Assembly: GCA_029782355.1 (NCBI GenBank)
Contig: JAKOUY010000023.1
Location: 354,711-418,710 of the forward strand
Origin: Actinomycetes bacterium
Lineage (GTDB): Bacteria > Actinomycetota > Acidimicrobiia > Acidimicrobiales > Ilumatobacteraceae
Length of the DNA: 64,000 nucleotides
Direction of reading: 5' to 3'
Shown piece by piece: positions 1 through 9,134 of this stretch (within the stretch, counting starts at the first letter, position 1; each line of letters opens with the position of its first letter). Made by a program: the position numbers and the translations under genes. Under the pieces are notes generated by a model. The model saw only the letters and a program-made list of their open reading frames with translations, was not told where the DNA came from and did no database searches.

Positions 1-2
1 GC

Positions 3-257
3 AGCGTGACGCCGGCGGAGATCACCCGGTTGCACCGGAGCATCCACGCGGTCCTCGGCGCGGCCATCGCCGCCGGCGGCAGCACGCTGTCGGACACCCA
101 GTACGTCGACGTGATGGGAGACGGGGGGACCTTCCAGCTCGACCACCGGGTCTACGATCGTGCCGGGCAGCGCTGCCGGACCTGCCGGCGGGACACCATC
201 GTGCGCATCGTGTGCGCCGGACGCCCGACCTGCTTCTGCCCGACGTGCCAGGTCTGA
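3..257 (+). CDS. mutM: Formamidopyrimidine-DNA glycosylase family protein, C-terminal part (5' end outside window)
   Basis: Only the last 84 residues are visible; the frame is open to the left edge, so the gene starts upstream. The fragment carries the end of the helix-two-turn-helix region and a C-terminal zinc finger, with paired cysteines in CRTC and CPTC about 17 residues apart and a GRPT stretch before the last pair, as in Fpg/MutM and Nei enzymes. Family role: base-excision repair, removing oxidised purines and nicking the abasic site. The catalytic N-terminus (PE...) is not in the window, so MutM and an endonuclease-VIII-type Nei cannot be separated. The in-frame ATG-like start near base 6 is internal to the domain and is not the true start. 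Confidence 0.85.
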   Translation, partial: SVTPAEITRLHRSIHAVLGAAIAAGGSTLSDTQYVDVMGDGGTFQLDHRVYDRAGQRCRTCRRDTIVRIVCAGRPTCFCPTCQV

Positions 258-275
258 GCGGGCCCGGCGCCCACG

Positions 276-281
276 TAGCAT
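276..281 (+). promoter_or_regulatory. Putative -10 box TAGCAT for a leaderless transcript
   Basis: TAGCAT fits the actinobacterial TAnnnT -10 pattern and ends 7 nt before the GTG at 289. There is no Shine-Dalgarno between them, so transcription would begin at or next to the start codon. Confidence 0.5.
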
Positions 282-288
282 CGGGCGC

Positions 289-1461
289 GTGCCACGCACC
301 GCTGCGCCCGTCCCCGCCACGGGCGGGACCAGTCCGGGGGACCAGCGCTTCGCGGGTCTCGACGGGTTGCGGGCGTTGGCCATCGCCGTGGTCGTGGTGC
401 ACAACTACGCCTTCAAGGACGACGGCCGACTGACCAGCCTGCGGGCCGGCTACATCGGCGTCACCCTGTTCTTCGCCCTCAGCGGGTTCCTGATCACCGC
501 CCTGCTGGTCGCCGAGTTCGACGAGGCCGGGCGGTTGCGGATCGGCGCCTTCTACGTCCGGCGGGCCTACCGGCTGCTCCCGGCGCTGGCCGTGACCCTG
601 GCCCTGCTGCTGCTCACCGGGTGGCACACCCGTCAGCCGTGGCGAGCCCAGTTCGTCCACACCGGCGCGGTGCTCGGCTACGTGTTCAACTGGTGGCACG
701 GCGCCCATCCGATCACCGAGGGCTGGGGGCCGCTGTGGTCGCTGTCGGTGGAGGAGCAGTTCTACATCGTCTGGCCGGTGCTGCTGTGGGGGGTGCTGGC
801 GCTCAGCGGGTGGCGTCGGCGGGGTCGCCGAGCAGCGCCGACGGCGACCATGGTGATCATCGCTGCCGCGGCTTGCTTCGCCGGATGGCGCACCTGGCGT
901 TGGTGGCACGGCGCCAGCCAGGACCGCCTGTACAGCGGGACCGACATGCGCGTCGACGCCCTCCTGCTGGGCGCCGCCCTCGGGGTGATGGTCGTCGCCC
1001 GACCGTCGCTGCTGGGAGCCGCGCGCCGCCTCGGTACCTGGCTGATGCCGGCGCTCGTGGCCTTCCTGGCCGTCGCCGTCCTCGGGAGCGCGGTCAACCC
1101 GGGGCGTTCGCCCGGGTGGACGTTCGGGCCGGGGATGACGGCGGTGGGGGTGCTCAGCACGGCCATCGTCGCCCTCGCCGTGGCAGCGCCTCGCGACCTG
1201 CTGGCCGCCCGGCTCCTGGACTCCAGGGTGGCCACCTGGGTCGGGCGACGGTCGTATGCCATCTACCTGCTGCACATGCCGGTCAAGGAGGGCCTCGACG
1301 CCGTCGTCCACTCGGGTGGCAGCGCCCGCGCCGCCGCGGCCCTCGTGCTCACCCTCGTCGCCGCGGCCTGGAGCGGCCGATTCGTCGAGCGGCCGGCTCT
1401 GGCCCGGGTGCCTCGCTGGGCTCGGCGGCGTACCGGGGTGACGCCGGCTCCCGCTCGCTGA
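289..1461 (+). CDS. Acyltransferase-3 family integral membrane protein (OafA/YrhL-like)
   Basis: A predicted 390-residue polytopic membrane acyltransferase, of the family that O-acylates surface glycans or lipids with an acyl-CoA-derived group. The opening motif FAGLDGLRALAI, the following VVVVHNYAF with its conserved histidine, the FFALSGFLIT segment and WSLSVEEQFYIVWP are hallmarks of the family, with about ten hydrophobic helices. The GTG at 289 is chosen because the upstream open frame overlaps the mutM gene and lacks family similarity, and because a -10-like TAGCAT lies 7 nt before it. The acyl acceptor cannot be read from the sequence. A second member of the family lies at 16502-17632 inside the polysaccharide island. 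Confidence 0.88.
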   Translation: MPRTAAPVPATGGTSPGDQRFAGLDGLRALAIAVVVVHNYAFKDDGRLTSLRAGYIGVTLFFALSGFLITALLVAEFDEAGRLRIGAFYVRRAYRLLPALAVTLALLLLTGWHTRQPWRAQFVHTGAVLGYVFNWWHGAHPITEGWGPLWSLSVEEQFYIVWPVLLWGVLALSGWRRRGRRAAPTATMVIIAAAACFAGWRTWRWWHGASQDRLYSGTDMRVDALLLGAALGVMVVARPSLLGAARRLGTWLMPALVAFLAVAVLGSAVNPGRSPGWTFGPGMTAVGVLSTAIVALAVAAPRDLLAARLLDSRVATWVGRRSYAIYLLHMPVKEGLDAVVHSGGSARAAAALVLTLVAAAWSGRFVERPALARVPRWARRRTGVTPAPAR

Positions 1462-1491
1462 GCGGTCCCGGGGACACCCGGGGGCGTCCGG

Positions 1492-1497
1492 TAGGGT
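1492..1497 (+). promoter_or_regulatory. Putative -10 box TAGGGT of smc
   Basis: TAGGGT lies 9 nt before the GTG of smc, the same spacing as at ftsY, ffh and trmD. This suggests a leaderless or nearly leaderless message. Confidence 0.5.
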
Positions 1498-1506
1498 CGA
1501 GGGGCC

Positions 1507-4500
1507 GTGTTCCTCAAGTCGATGACCCTCAAGGGCTTCAAGTCGTTCGCCGACTCGACGACCCTGCAGCTCGAGCCCGGCGTCACCGTGGTGGTCGGAC
1601 CGAACGGATCCGGCAAGTCGAACGTGGTCGACGCCATCGCCTGGGTGCTCGGGGCCCAGGCGCCCAGCGCGGTGCGCAGCCAGAAGATGGACGACGTCAT
1701 CTTCGCCGGGACGGCCAAGCGCCCGGCGCTGGGCCGGGCCGAGGTCGCCCTCACCATCGACAACTCGGCCGGACTCCTCCCGATCGAGTTCACCGAGGTC
1801 ACGGTGTCGCGCACGCTGTTCCGCAGCGGCGAGAGCGAGTATGCGATCAACGGCGTCAACTGCCGGCTGCTCGACGTCCAGGAGCTGCTCAGCGATGCCG
1901 GAGTCGGCCGCCAGCAGCACGTCATCGTCAGCCAGGGTCAGATCGACGGCGTGCTCAATGCCCGCCCGGAGGACCGCCGGGCGATCATCGAGGAAGCCGC
2001 CGGCGTGCTGAAGTACCGCAAGCGCCGGGAGAAGGCGGCTCGGCGCCTGGACGCCACGGACGCCAGCCTGGTGCGGGTCCAGGACCTGCTGCGCGAGGTG
2101 CGCCGCCAGCTGCGTCCGCTGGAGCGTCAGGCGGAGGCCGCCCGCCGCCACGGCGAGTTGATCGGCGAACTGCGCGCCCTGCAGATCTTCCTGGCCGGCC
2201 GGGAGATCGCCGGGTTGCGCACCCGGCTGGCCTCCAGTGCCAACGCCCGTCAGCAGGCTGCCCAGCGCGACCACGACCTGCGTGCCGAGCTCAGCGCCCT
2301 GGACACGGCGGTGATCGCCGCCGAGTCCGAGCTGACCGCCCGGGGTGACTTCGACCTCGGCGACGAGCTGGTGCGCGTCGAGCAACTGCGTGAGCGGGCC
2401 CGCGGGGTGGCCGCGGTGCTGGTCGAGCGGCGTCGCAGCATGGAGCGCGATCGCGGGCAGCTGATGGACAGCGGCTTGGTCGCCAACCTCGAAGCGGAGG
2501 CCGCCCGGGTGGCCGACGAGCTCGATGCCGTGTCGGCCGAGCTGGCCGGCCTGGAACCCCAGGCCGAGCAACTGCACGAGGACGAGGCGGCGTTCGCCGC
2601 CCATCGCCAGCGGGCGGTCGCCGACCTGGACGACGAGGCGCCCGGATCCAGCGCGGCGTCCGCCGCGGCCGAGGTCCGCGGCGAGCTGCGCAGCCTGCGT
2701 GCCAACCATGAGCGGACCATGGCCGAGCAGCAGCGCGTCGCCCAGCGCATCGATGCCCTGGCGGCGCGCTCGGCGCTCCTGGAGGGCGAGGCGGCGCGCC
2801 TCCTGGCCGATTGCGAGGCGGCCGAGGGAGCCGAGCTCGGGTTGGTCGCCGCGCTGGACGACGCCGAACGGGCCAAGGTGGCGGCCGAGGCGAGGGTCGC
2901 CGAGCTCGGCGCGGCTCGCCAGCGGGTGGCCGAGGAAGCCGGCACCTGGCGGGCCCGGGCCGATGCCCTGGCACAAGCCCTGGAGCACGCCAGGGCCCGG
3001 GCCGGGGCCGAGCACCTGGCCGGGATCGACGGCGTCCTGGGCACCGTGCTCGACCTGGTGGAGATCGACGCCGGGTGGGAGCCGGCCGTGGAAGCCGCCC
3101 TTGGCGAGGCGCTGCAGGCCGTCGTCGTCGCCTCGCCCGACGCCGGGCGGGCCGCCCTGGCGTCCTTGCATGCCGCCGACCTCAGCGGCGCCGTCCTGGC
3201 GCTCGGCGCCACCCGGCGGGCGACCGTCCCACCGGCGGCCGGCACGCCGGTTCGCCCGCACGTGCGCGCCCGCCGCGCCGGCATGGACGGGGTGCTCGAT
3301 GCGGTGCTCGGTGGCGCGGTGCGGGTCGACTCGTGGTCCGATGCCGTCGAGGCGATCCTCCACCATCCGGATGCGCTGATCGTCACCGATCACGGCGACC
3401 GCTTCGGTTCCAGCGGCTGGCGGATCGGTGTGGCCGGGGCCGGCGCCACGGCGGCAGCGCTGACCGACGCCGCCGAGCGAGCCGATCGGGCCGCCGCCGA
3501 GCTCGACGCCTGCGATCAGCGCCTGATGGCCGCCCACGCTGCCCAGCAGGCCGCGCTGCGCACCGTTGCCGAGGCGATCGCCGTGCTGGACGACCACGAC
3601 GCTCGGTTCTCGGCCACCTCCGAGCGCCTGGCACGCACCAAGGCCGACCACCGCGACACGTCGGCCGAGCTGGAGAGCCTGCACCGGTCGGCAACCGACA
3701 CGGCCTCGGCGTCGTCCGGCGAGGCTGGCCGCCTGGCCGAGCTCGAGGGCCTCCTGCCGGGGTTGGAGGCCGACGAGGCAGCGGAGACCGAGGCCGCTCG
3801 GCGGCGTCACGAGGTGCGCACCTCGGTGGAGACGGCCGCCGCCGAGCTGCGCCACCGCCGCCAGCAACTGGAGCTCCGCCGGGCCTCGTTGGACGAGCGC
3901 CGGCAGCTGTTGACCAGACGGGCCGAGGAGACCGAGCGGCGCTTGCAGACCGACCAGGAGGCCCGCGCCCGGTCCGCGCAGCGCCGGCAGGTCCTCGAGC
4001 GCTCGCTGGGAGCGGTCGACCGCCTCGCCGCGCTCGTCGATGGCCATCGCCGGTCGGTCGAGGCTCGCCATGCCGTGCTCAGCGACCTCCGCCGCCGCCA
4101 GAGCGACGAGGTTCGGGCCATCGCCTCCCGGCTCGACGAGGCCCGCCGCACCCGCCAGGCCACCGAGCGCCAGCTCGACGAACTGCGCGAGCACTCCCGC
4201 CGCCTCGACGTCGACGAGGCCGAGCTGCGCCTGCGCCTCGAAGCAGCGGTGGAAACCCTCCGGCGAGATCACGACCTCGAACCGCACGCCGCCGAGTCCG
4301 CCGAGCAGCCGGCCCTGCCCGAGGGCGTCCCGGCGCCCGCCCGGGCCCGGGAGCTGGAGCGCGAGCTGCGCCTGCTGGGCCCGATCAACCCGCTGGCCCT
4401 GGAGGAGTTCAACGAGCTCCAACAGCGCCATGCCTTCCTCGAGGAGCAACTGGAGGATGTCCGCTCCACCCGCCGCGAGCTCCTCCGGGTGATCCGCGCC

Positions 4501-4974
4501 GTCGACCAGGAGATCCAGTCGGTGTTCGCCGCGGCCTACGCCGACGTCAGCGGGCACTTCACGACGCTCTTCTCGTCGCTGTTCCCGGGTGGCGCCGGCC
4601 GGCTGATCCTGACCAACCCGGACGACCTGCTGAACACGGGCATCGAGATCGAGGCCAAGCCCAGCGGCAAGAACGTCAAGAAGCTGTCGCTGCTGTCGGG
4701 CGGCGAGCGCTCGCTCACCGCACTGGCCTACCTGTTCGCCGTGTTCCGCAGCCGGCCGTCGCCGTTCTACGTGATGGACGAGGTCGAGGCGGCCCTCGAC
4801 GACGTCAACCTGCACCGCTTCCTCGGCTTGATCGCCGAGTTCCGCGCCGAGGCTCAGCTGCTGATCGTCAGCCACCAGAAGCGGACGATGGAGGCCGGTG
4901 ACTGCTTGCTGGGCGTGACCATGCAGCCGGGCGGTTCGTCGAAGGTCGTGACCGAGCGGGTGACCACCAGCTGA
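1507..4974 (+). CDS. smc: Chromosome segregation ATPase SMC
   Basis: A 1155-residue SMC protein, a normal length for bacterial SMC. It works with ScpA/ScpB to organise and separate the chromosome. Walker A GPNGSGKS is at residues 31-38. Long coiled coils follow, a hinge lies near residues 490-650 (opening GIDGVLGTVLDLV), a second coiled coil returns, and the C-terminal head has the signature LSGGERS near 1063-1069 and Walker B FYVMDEVEAALDD near 1087-1099. The start GTG gives the conserved MFLKSMTLKGFKSFA beginning. The coding bias of the coiled coil produces long antisense open frames that are artefacts. Confidence 0.98.
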   Translation: MFLKSMTLKGFKSFADSTTLQLEPGVTVVVGPNGSGKSNVVDAIAWVLGAQAPSAVRSQKMDDVIFAGTAKRPALGRAEVALTIDNSAGLLPIEFTEVTVSRTLFRSGESEYAINGVNCRLLDVQELLSDAGVGRQQHVIVSQGQIDGVLNARPEDRRAIIEEAAGVLKYRKRREKAARRLDATDASLVRVQDLLREVRRQLRPLERQAEAARRHGELIGELRALQIFLAGREIAGLRTRLASSANARQQAAQRDHDLRAELSALDTAVIAAESELTARGDFDLGDELVRVEQLRERARGVAAVLVERRRSMERDRGQLMDSGLVANLEAEAARVADELDAVSAELAGLEPQAEQLHEDEAAFAAHRQRAVADLDDEAPGSSAASAAAEVRGELRSLRANHERTMAEQQRVAQRIDALAARSALLEGEAARLLADCEAAEGAELGLVAALDDAERAKVAAEARVAELGAARQRVAEEAGTWRARADALAQALEHARARAGAEHLAGIDGVLGTVLDLVEIDAGWEPAVEAALGEALQAVVVASPDAGRAALASLHAADLSGAVLALGATRRATVPPAAGTPVRPHVRARRAGMDGVLDAVLGGAVRVDSWSDAVEAILHHPDALIVTDHGDRFGSSGWRIGVAGAGATAAALTDAAERADRAAAELDACDQRLMAAHAAQQAALRTVAEAIAVLDDHDARFSATSERLARTKADHRDTSAELESLHRSATDTASASSGEAGRLAELEGLLPGLEADEAAETEAARRRHEVRTSVETAAAELRHRRQQLELRRASLDERRQLLTRRAEETERRLQTDQEARARSAQRRQVLERSLGAVDRLAALVDGHRRSVEARHAVLSDLRRRQSDEVRAIASRLDEARRTRQATERQLDELREHSRRLDVDEAELRLRLEAAVETLRRDHDLEPHAAESAEQPALPEGVPAPARARELERELRLLGPINPLALEEFNELQQRHAFLEEQLEDVRSTRRELLRVIRAVDQEIQSVFAAAYADVSGHFTTLFSSLFPGGAGRLILTNPDDLLNTGIEIEAKPSGKNVKKLSLLSGGERSLTALAYLFAVFRSRPSPFYVMDEVEAALDDVNLHRFLGLIAEFRAEAQLLIVSHQKRTMEAGDCLLGVTMQPGGSSKVVTERVTTS

Positions 4975-4999
4975 CCGGTCCGATCACCGAGCGCTGCGC

Positions 5000-5782
5000 T
5001 CAGATCACCTTGAGCAGCTTGAGCCCGCTGGCTAGGAGCACGACCACCAGCACCGGGCGGATCACCCGGTCCGGAGCGCGGGCCGATGCCAGGCTGCCGA
5101 TCAGCACGCCCGGCAGGGCCCCGAGCACCAGCCAGCCCACGAGGGACGCCGACACCTGACCGAAGATCATGTGGGCGACGGTGGCCGACCCGACCAGCGG
5201 GATGGCCTGGGCCAGGTCGGTGCCCACCAACTGCGCCGAGCTGAGGTGCGGGTAGGCCCACATCAACAGCACGATCATCAGCGAACCCGACCCGACCGAC
5301 GTCAGCCCGACGACCGCGCCCCCGAGCACGCCGATCCCCACCAGCACGGCCGGCAGATGTCGTGGCTCCGGTGCGGCGTACGTCCCGGAGCGGCGCCGCT
5401 TGGCCACCAGTGCGGCCTTGGCGACGATGGCCGAGGCCGCCAGCACCAGTGCCACGCCCAGCACCGACTTCAGCGAGCGCTGCAGCACCGAGGCGCCCGA
5501 CCAGTCGAGCAGCGCGGCGGCGGCGAACGCTGCCGGCACCGACCCGACGCAGAGCCAGGTCACCAGGCGACGATCGATCGTGCCGTGGCGCCGATGGACG
5601 AGCGCGCCGAGCGGCTTGATCGCCAGGGAGACGACCAGGTCGCTGGACACCGCCGTGAGCGGATCGACCTTGAACAGCAGCACCAGCATCGGGGTGAGCA
5701 GGGCGCCGCCGCCCATGCCGGTCAGGCCGATCACGGACCCGGCGAGGATGCCGCCCGTGACGAGCGCGAGCGGGTCGGCCAT
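5000..5782 (-). CDS. TauE/SafE family anion exporter / membrane protein
   Basis: A predicted 260-residue membrane protein of the TauE/SafE (DUF81) family, members of which export sulfite, sulfoacetate or related organic anions. The glycine-rich GSVIGLTGMGGGALLTPM in the first helix and a second related repeat, GGAVVGLTSVGSGSLMIV, reproduce the family's internal duplication, with about eight hydrophobic segments. The start chosen is the ATG giving MADPLALVTGG. The longer upstream frame is antisense to the ABC ATPase gene. TATGCT at 5791-5796 (minus strand) lies 8 nt before this start. It is convergent with smc, leaving 25 bases between the stops. Substrate unknown. Confidence 0.87.
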   Translation of the reverse strand: MADPLALVTGGILAGSVIGLTGMGGGALLTPMLVLLFKVDPLTAVSSDLVVSLAIKPLGALVHRRHGTIDRRLVTWLCVGSVPAAFAAAALLDWSGASVLQRSLKSVLGVALVLAASAIVAKAALVAKRRRSGTYAAPEPRHLPAVLVGIGVLGGAVVGLTSVGSGSLMIVLLMWAYPHLSSAQLVGTDLAQAIPLVGSATVAHMIFGQVSASLVGWLVLGALPGVLIGSLASARAPDRVIRPVLVVVLLASGLKLLKVI

Positions 5783-5790
5783 GCCGGGCC

Positions 5791-5796
5791 AGCATA
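5791..5796 (-). promoter_or_regulatory. Putative -10 box TATGCT of the TauE-like gene
   Basis: Read on the minus strand, TATGCT ends 8 nt before the ATG at 5782. No ribosome-binding site is visible, which suggests a leaderless start. Confidence 0.45.
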
Positions 5797-5894
5797 CGGA
5801 CGGCGCCCGGCGATGGTCGGGAATCCAGCGGGTCGTTTCGGCGCGATCGGGCGGCCGAGTAGCGTGGCGGGGACGCCGACACGGGGGGAGCGAG

Positions 5895-6962
5895 GTGGTC
5901 GAGGATCTGGGCAGCGCCGGGGAGCGCCACGTATCGGCGCCGAGTCGCGGCGCGCCGGCGATCCAACTGGTCGGCGTGCGCAAGTCGTTCGGCGAGGTCG
6001 CCGCAGTCGACGGGGTCGACCTCAGCATCGCCGCCGGGGAGTTCTTCTCCCTGCTCGGACCGTCGGGCAGCGGGAAGACCACGGTCCTGCGGATGATCGC
6101 CGGGTTCGAGGTGCCCACGGCCGGGGCGGTGCTGCTCGACGGCCAGGACGTCACCCGCACGCCGCCCTACGACCGCGACGTCAACACCGTGTTCCAGGAC
6201 TACGCCCTGTTCCCGCACATGAACGTCCGTCGCAACGTCGAGTACGGCATGCGCGTCCGGGGTGTGCCGGCCTCCGAACGTCGCCGCCGGGCCGGCGAGA
6301 TGCTGGACATCGTCCGCCTCGGCGGGTTCGCCGAGCGCAAGCCGAGCCAGCTGAGCGGTGGCCAGCGCCAGCGGGTCGCCCTGGCCCGGGCGCTGGTGAA
6401 CCACCCCACCGTGCTCCTGCTCGACGAACCACTCGGCGCCCTCGACCTCAAACTGCGCGAGGAGATGCAGGTCGAGTTGAAGGCCATCCAGCGCCAGGTC
6501 GGGATCACCTTCGTCTTCGTCACCCACGACCAGGGCGAGGCCCTGTCGATGAGCAGCCGCGTCGCGGTGTTCAACCACGGTCGGATCGAGCAGGTCGGCA
6601 CGCCACGGGAGATCTACGACCAGCCGGCGTCGGCGTTCGTCGCCGGCTTCGTCGGTTCGTCGAACGTGCTCGGGGTCCCCGTCAGCACCCGATTGTTCGG
6701 GGTCGCCGCGGTGCACTCGGTGCGCCCGGAGTCGGTCCACCTGGCCGACGCGGGCCGGGCCGATCCGGTGGACGGGGTCCGGGTCGGCGGGACGATCGCC
6801 GACGTCCAATACCTCGGAGCCGGAACCAAGGTGCGCGTGGCCATCGACGCAGAGTCGGTGCTCACCGTCACCGACACCAGTGAACGGCTGGCCGGCCGGC
6901 AGGTCGGCGCGCCCGTCGACGTGATCATCCCCCCCGGCGCCCCGTTCCAGGTGGCCGGCTGA
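5895..6962 (+). CDS. potA: ABC transporter ATP-binding protein, spermidine/putrescine (PotA) type
   Basis: The 355-residue ATPase of a polyamine-type importer. Walker A GPSGSGKT is at residues 55-62, then the Q-loop, signature LSGGQRQRVALARAL, Walker B VLLLDEPLGALD and the switch histidine in FVTHDQGEA. A C-terminal TOBE-like domain follows from about residue 260. The GTG at 5895 is preceded by a purine-rich GGGGGGAGCGAG, the best start in the frame; the longer upstream frame overlaps the divergent exporter gene. A TAGCGT box at 5860-5865 could be the -10. It heads a four-gene set, ATPase, binding protein, permease, permease. Polyamine specificity is by family resemblance; other organic cations or opines are possible. 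Confidence 0.9.
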   Translation: MVEDLGSAGERHVSAPSRGAPAIQLVGVRKSFGEVAAVDGVDLSIAAGEFFSLLGPSGSGKTTVLRMIAGFEVPTAGAVLLDGQDVTRTPPYDRDVNTVFQDYALFPHMNVRRNVEYGMRVRGVPASERRRRAGEMLDIVRLGGFAERKPSQLSGGQRQRVALARALVNHPTVLLLDEPLGALDLKLREEMQVELKAIQRQVGITFVFVTHDQGEALSMSSRVAVFNHGRIEQVGTPREIYDQPASAFVAGFVGSSNVLGVPVSTRLFGVAAVHSVRPESVHLADAGRADPVDGVRVGGTIADVQYLGAGTKVRVAIDAESVLTVTDTSERLAGRQVGAPVDVIIPPGAPFQVAG

Positions 6963-7038
6963 ACCGGCCCACCGTCCAGTCGCCAGCCGACGACCTCGAC
7001 CGACAACCACGACAAACCCACACGGAGGAGACCTACTC

Positions 7039-8211
7039 ATGCAACGTCGAACGATGGTGTTCACCGCAGCCGCTGCGCTGCTGGGCGTCGGCGCCGGGAC
7101 GGCGTCGGCGACCACACCGCCCACCAGCGGTGCGGCCGGCCCGACCGACTACCACTGGACGCCGAACCCGAAGCTGACGGGCGAGGGTCAGACCAACATC
7201 ATCGTCTGGGCTGGGTACGCCGAGGAAGCGTGGACCAAGCCGTTCACCCAGATGACCGGCTGCGCGGTCAACGTCAAGACCGCCAACTCCTCCGACGAGA
7301 TGGTCCAGTTGATGCAGAGCGGCGAGTACGACGCGGTCTCGGCCTCGGGAGATGCCACCGAGCGACTGATCGCCGGGAACGAGGTGGTGGCCATCGACCC
7401 GGCCGAGTTCCCCAGCTACGCCCGGATCTACGACGACCTCAAGCTGAAGCAGTGGAACTCGGTGGACGGCAAGCCGATGGGCATTCCCCACGGCCGGGGC
7501 GCCAACCTGCTGGTGTTCAACACCGAGGCACTGACCAGCCCGCCCGATTCGTGGGGGGTCATGTTCGACGGGGGAACGCCGGCCGACGGGCACATCTCGG
7601 TCTACGACAGCCCGATCTACATCGCCGACGCCGCGCTGTACCTGATGGCCACCAAGCCGGAGTTGAAGATCACCAACCCGTACGCCCTCGATCAGACCCA
7701 GTTCGACGCGGCGATCGCCCTGCTGCAGAAGCAGAAGGGCATCACGACGCAGTACTGGTCGATCTACACCGACCAGCAGACCGCCCTCGAGGGCGGCAGC
7801 GTGCTGGCCGGCACCACCTGGCAGGTCATCGTCAACCTGGCCAAGGCCGACGGGGCGAAGATCGACGCGGTCAAGCCGAAGGAGGGTGCCACCGGATGGT
7901 CGGACACCTGGATGCTGTCGTCGAAGGCGAAGAACCCGAACTGCGCCAAGCTGTGGATGGACTGGATCGCCTCCCCGTGGGCCAACGCCCAGGTCGCCGA
8001 GTACTTCGGTGAAGCGCCGAGCAACCAGGACGCCTGCGCACTGACGAGCGACCCCAACCACTGCACCACGTTCCATGCCGCCGAGACCGACTACTGGAAG
8101 AACGTGTGGTACTGGACGACGGCGACGGAGAAGTGCCTCGACGGTCGCACCGACGTGACCTGTGTTCCGTACACCGAGTGGGTCAACGCTTGGACGAAGC
8201 TGCGCGCCTGA
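7039..8211 (+). CDS. potD: ABC transporter extracellular substrate-binding protein, PotD type
   Basis: A 390-residue periplasmic-type binding protein of the spermidine/putrescine group. A Sec-type signal peptide is clear: basic MQRR, a hydrophobic run and an AxA site near ASA-TTPP, about residue 24. The mature part starts with the TNIIVWAGYAEEAW strand typical of the fold and contains HGRGANLLVFNTEAL in the hinge region. There is no lipobox cysteine at the processing site, which is odd for a Gram-positive-type binding protein unless it is held by the permease. GGAGGAG precedes the ATG at good spacing. It lies 76 nt after the ATPase gene and just before the permeases. Confidence 0.9.
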   Translation: MQRRTMVFTAAAALLGVGAGTASATTPPTSGAAGPTDYHWTPNPKLTGEGQTNIIVWAGYAEEAWTKPFTQMTGCAVNVKTANSSDEMVQLMQSGEYDAVSASGDATERLIAGNEVVAIDPAEFPSYARIYDDLKLKQWNSVDGKPMGIPHGRGANLLVFNTEALTSPPDSWGVMFDGGTPADGHISVYDSPIYIADAALYLMATKPELKITNPYALDQTQFDAAIALLQKQKGITTQYWSIYTDQQTALEGGSVLAGTTWQVIVNLAKADGAKIDAVKPKEGATGWSDTWMLSSKAKNPNCAKLWMDWIASPWANAQVAEYFGEAPSNQDACALTSDPNHCTTFHAAETDYWKNVWYWTTATEKCLDGRTDVTCVPYTEWVNAWTKLRA

Positions 8212-9134
8212 GCTACGACGAAGCCGTCCTTCCCGGGGCCCCCACACCGGGGCCCCGGGCAGGGGCGCGGCTGAGTCGGGCCTTCACCCGCCGGTGGCTG
8301 GCGCTCGGCTCGCTGTTGACCCCGCCGGTCGCCTGGCTGGTCGTCATCTACATCGGGTCGTTGCTGGCACTGGTGGCCGTGGCGTTCTTCCGCCTCGACG
8401 GACGGACCCAGCGCCCGACCACGTCTCCGACGTTGGACAACCTCCGCCAGGCGTTCACCGTCGGCACCTACCTGCGCGTCGTCGGTCAGAGTGTGCTGGC
8501 CGCCGTGGCCGTCACCCTGCTGTCGGCCATGATCGCCGTGCCGGTGACGTTCTGCGTGGCCCGGATCCTCCCGCGGTGGATGCGTCGCGGCGTCGTCGTC
8601 GCCTTCCTCCTCCCGCTGTGGGCCGGATACCTGGTCAAGGCCTACGCCTGGAAGGCGATGCTGCGCCAGGGTTCCAAGTTCGGCGTCGACAAGGCCGGTG
8701 GGTTCCTGGAGAGCACGTTCGGGTGGTCGCCAGGGTTCGGCTGGTTGGCGGTGATCCTGTCGCTCACGTACCTGTGGCTGCCCTACATGCTGCTGCCGGT
8801 GTACACGGGCATGGAGCGCCTGCCCAACTCGCTGATCGAGGCCTCCGGTGACCTGGGGGCCAAGCCTTGGCGGACCTTTCGCGACGTGGCCCTGCCGGTG
8901 CTGCTGCCGTCGATCGCTGCCGGGTCGATCTTCACGTTCTCGCTCTCGCTGGGCGACTACATCATCCCGGCCGTGGTCACGGAGCGGAAGGTGCTGATGA
9001 TCGGCAACCTCGTCGAGCGCACCCTGCTGGCTCCCAACCAGCCGCTGGCCGCAGCGTTCACCCTGTGGCCGCTGCTGATCATCGTCGCCTACCTCCTGGC
9101 CATGCGGGCCGCGGGCGCCTTCGAGAACGTCTGA
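8190..9134 (+). CDS. potB: ABC transporter permease, PotB type
   Basis: First permease of the importer, about 314 residues with six predicted helices. The EAA cytoplasmic loop is visible as LIEASGDLGAKPWRTFRDVALPVLLP, which contacts the ATPase. The start is uncertain: TTG at 8190 (MDEAARLSYDEA) or GTG at 8178, both overlapping the end of the binding-protein gene by over 20 bases. A weak GAGTGGG precedes the TTG, so the TTG is given. Its stop overlaps the next permease start by one base, so the two are translationally coupled. Confidence 0.88.
   Translation: MDEAARLSYDEAVLPGAPTPGPRAGARLSRAFTRRWLALGSLLTPPVAWLVVIYIGSLLALVAVAFFRLDGRTQRPTTSPTLDNLRQAFTVGTYLRVVGQSVLAAVAVTLLSAMIAVPVTFCVARILPRWMRRGVVVAFLLPLWAGYLVKAYAWKAMLRQGSKFGVDKAGGFLESTFGWSPGFGWLAVILSLTYLWLPYMLLPVYTGMERLPNSLIEASGDLGAKPWRTFRDVALPVLLPSIAAGSIFTFSLSLGDYIIPAVVTERKVLMIGNLVERTLLAPNQPLAAAFTLWPLLIIVAYLLAMRAAGAFENV

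Noticed and set aside
22..4875. A 1617-codon open frame on the minus strand
   Set aside because: It runs antisense to smc and the acyltransferase, has low-complexity Arg/Gly/Pro/Ala content and no domain; a product of high GC and the smc coiled-coil codon pattern.
2811..4901. A 696-codon plus-strand open frame
   Set aside because: Out-of-frame shadow within smc; Arg/Gly/Pro-rich and without domains.
4989..5001. Short hairpin GAGCG-CTG-CGCTC between smc and the TauE-like gene
   Set aside because: Only five pairs with a three-base loop and no T-run; too weak to call a terminator.
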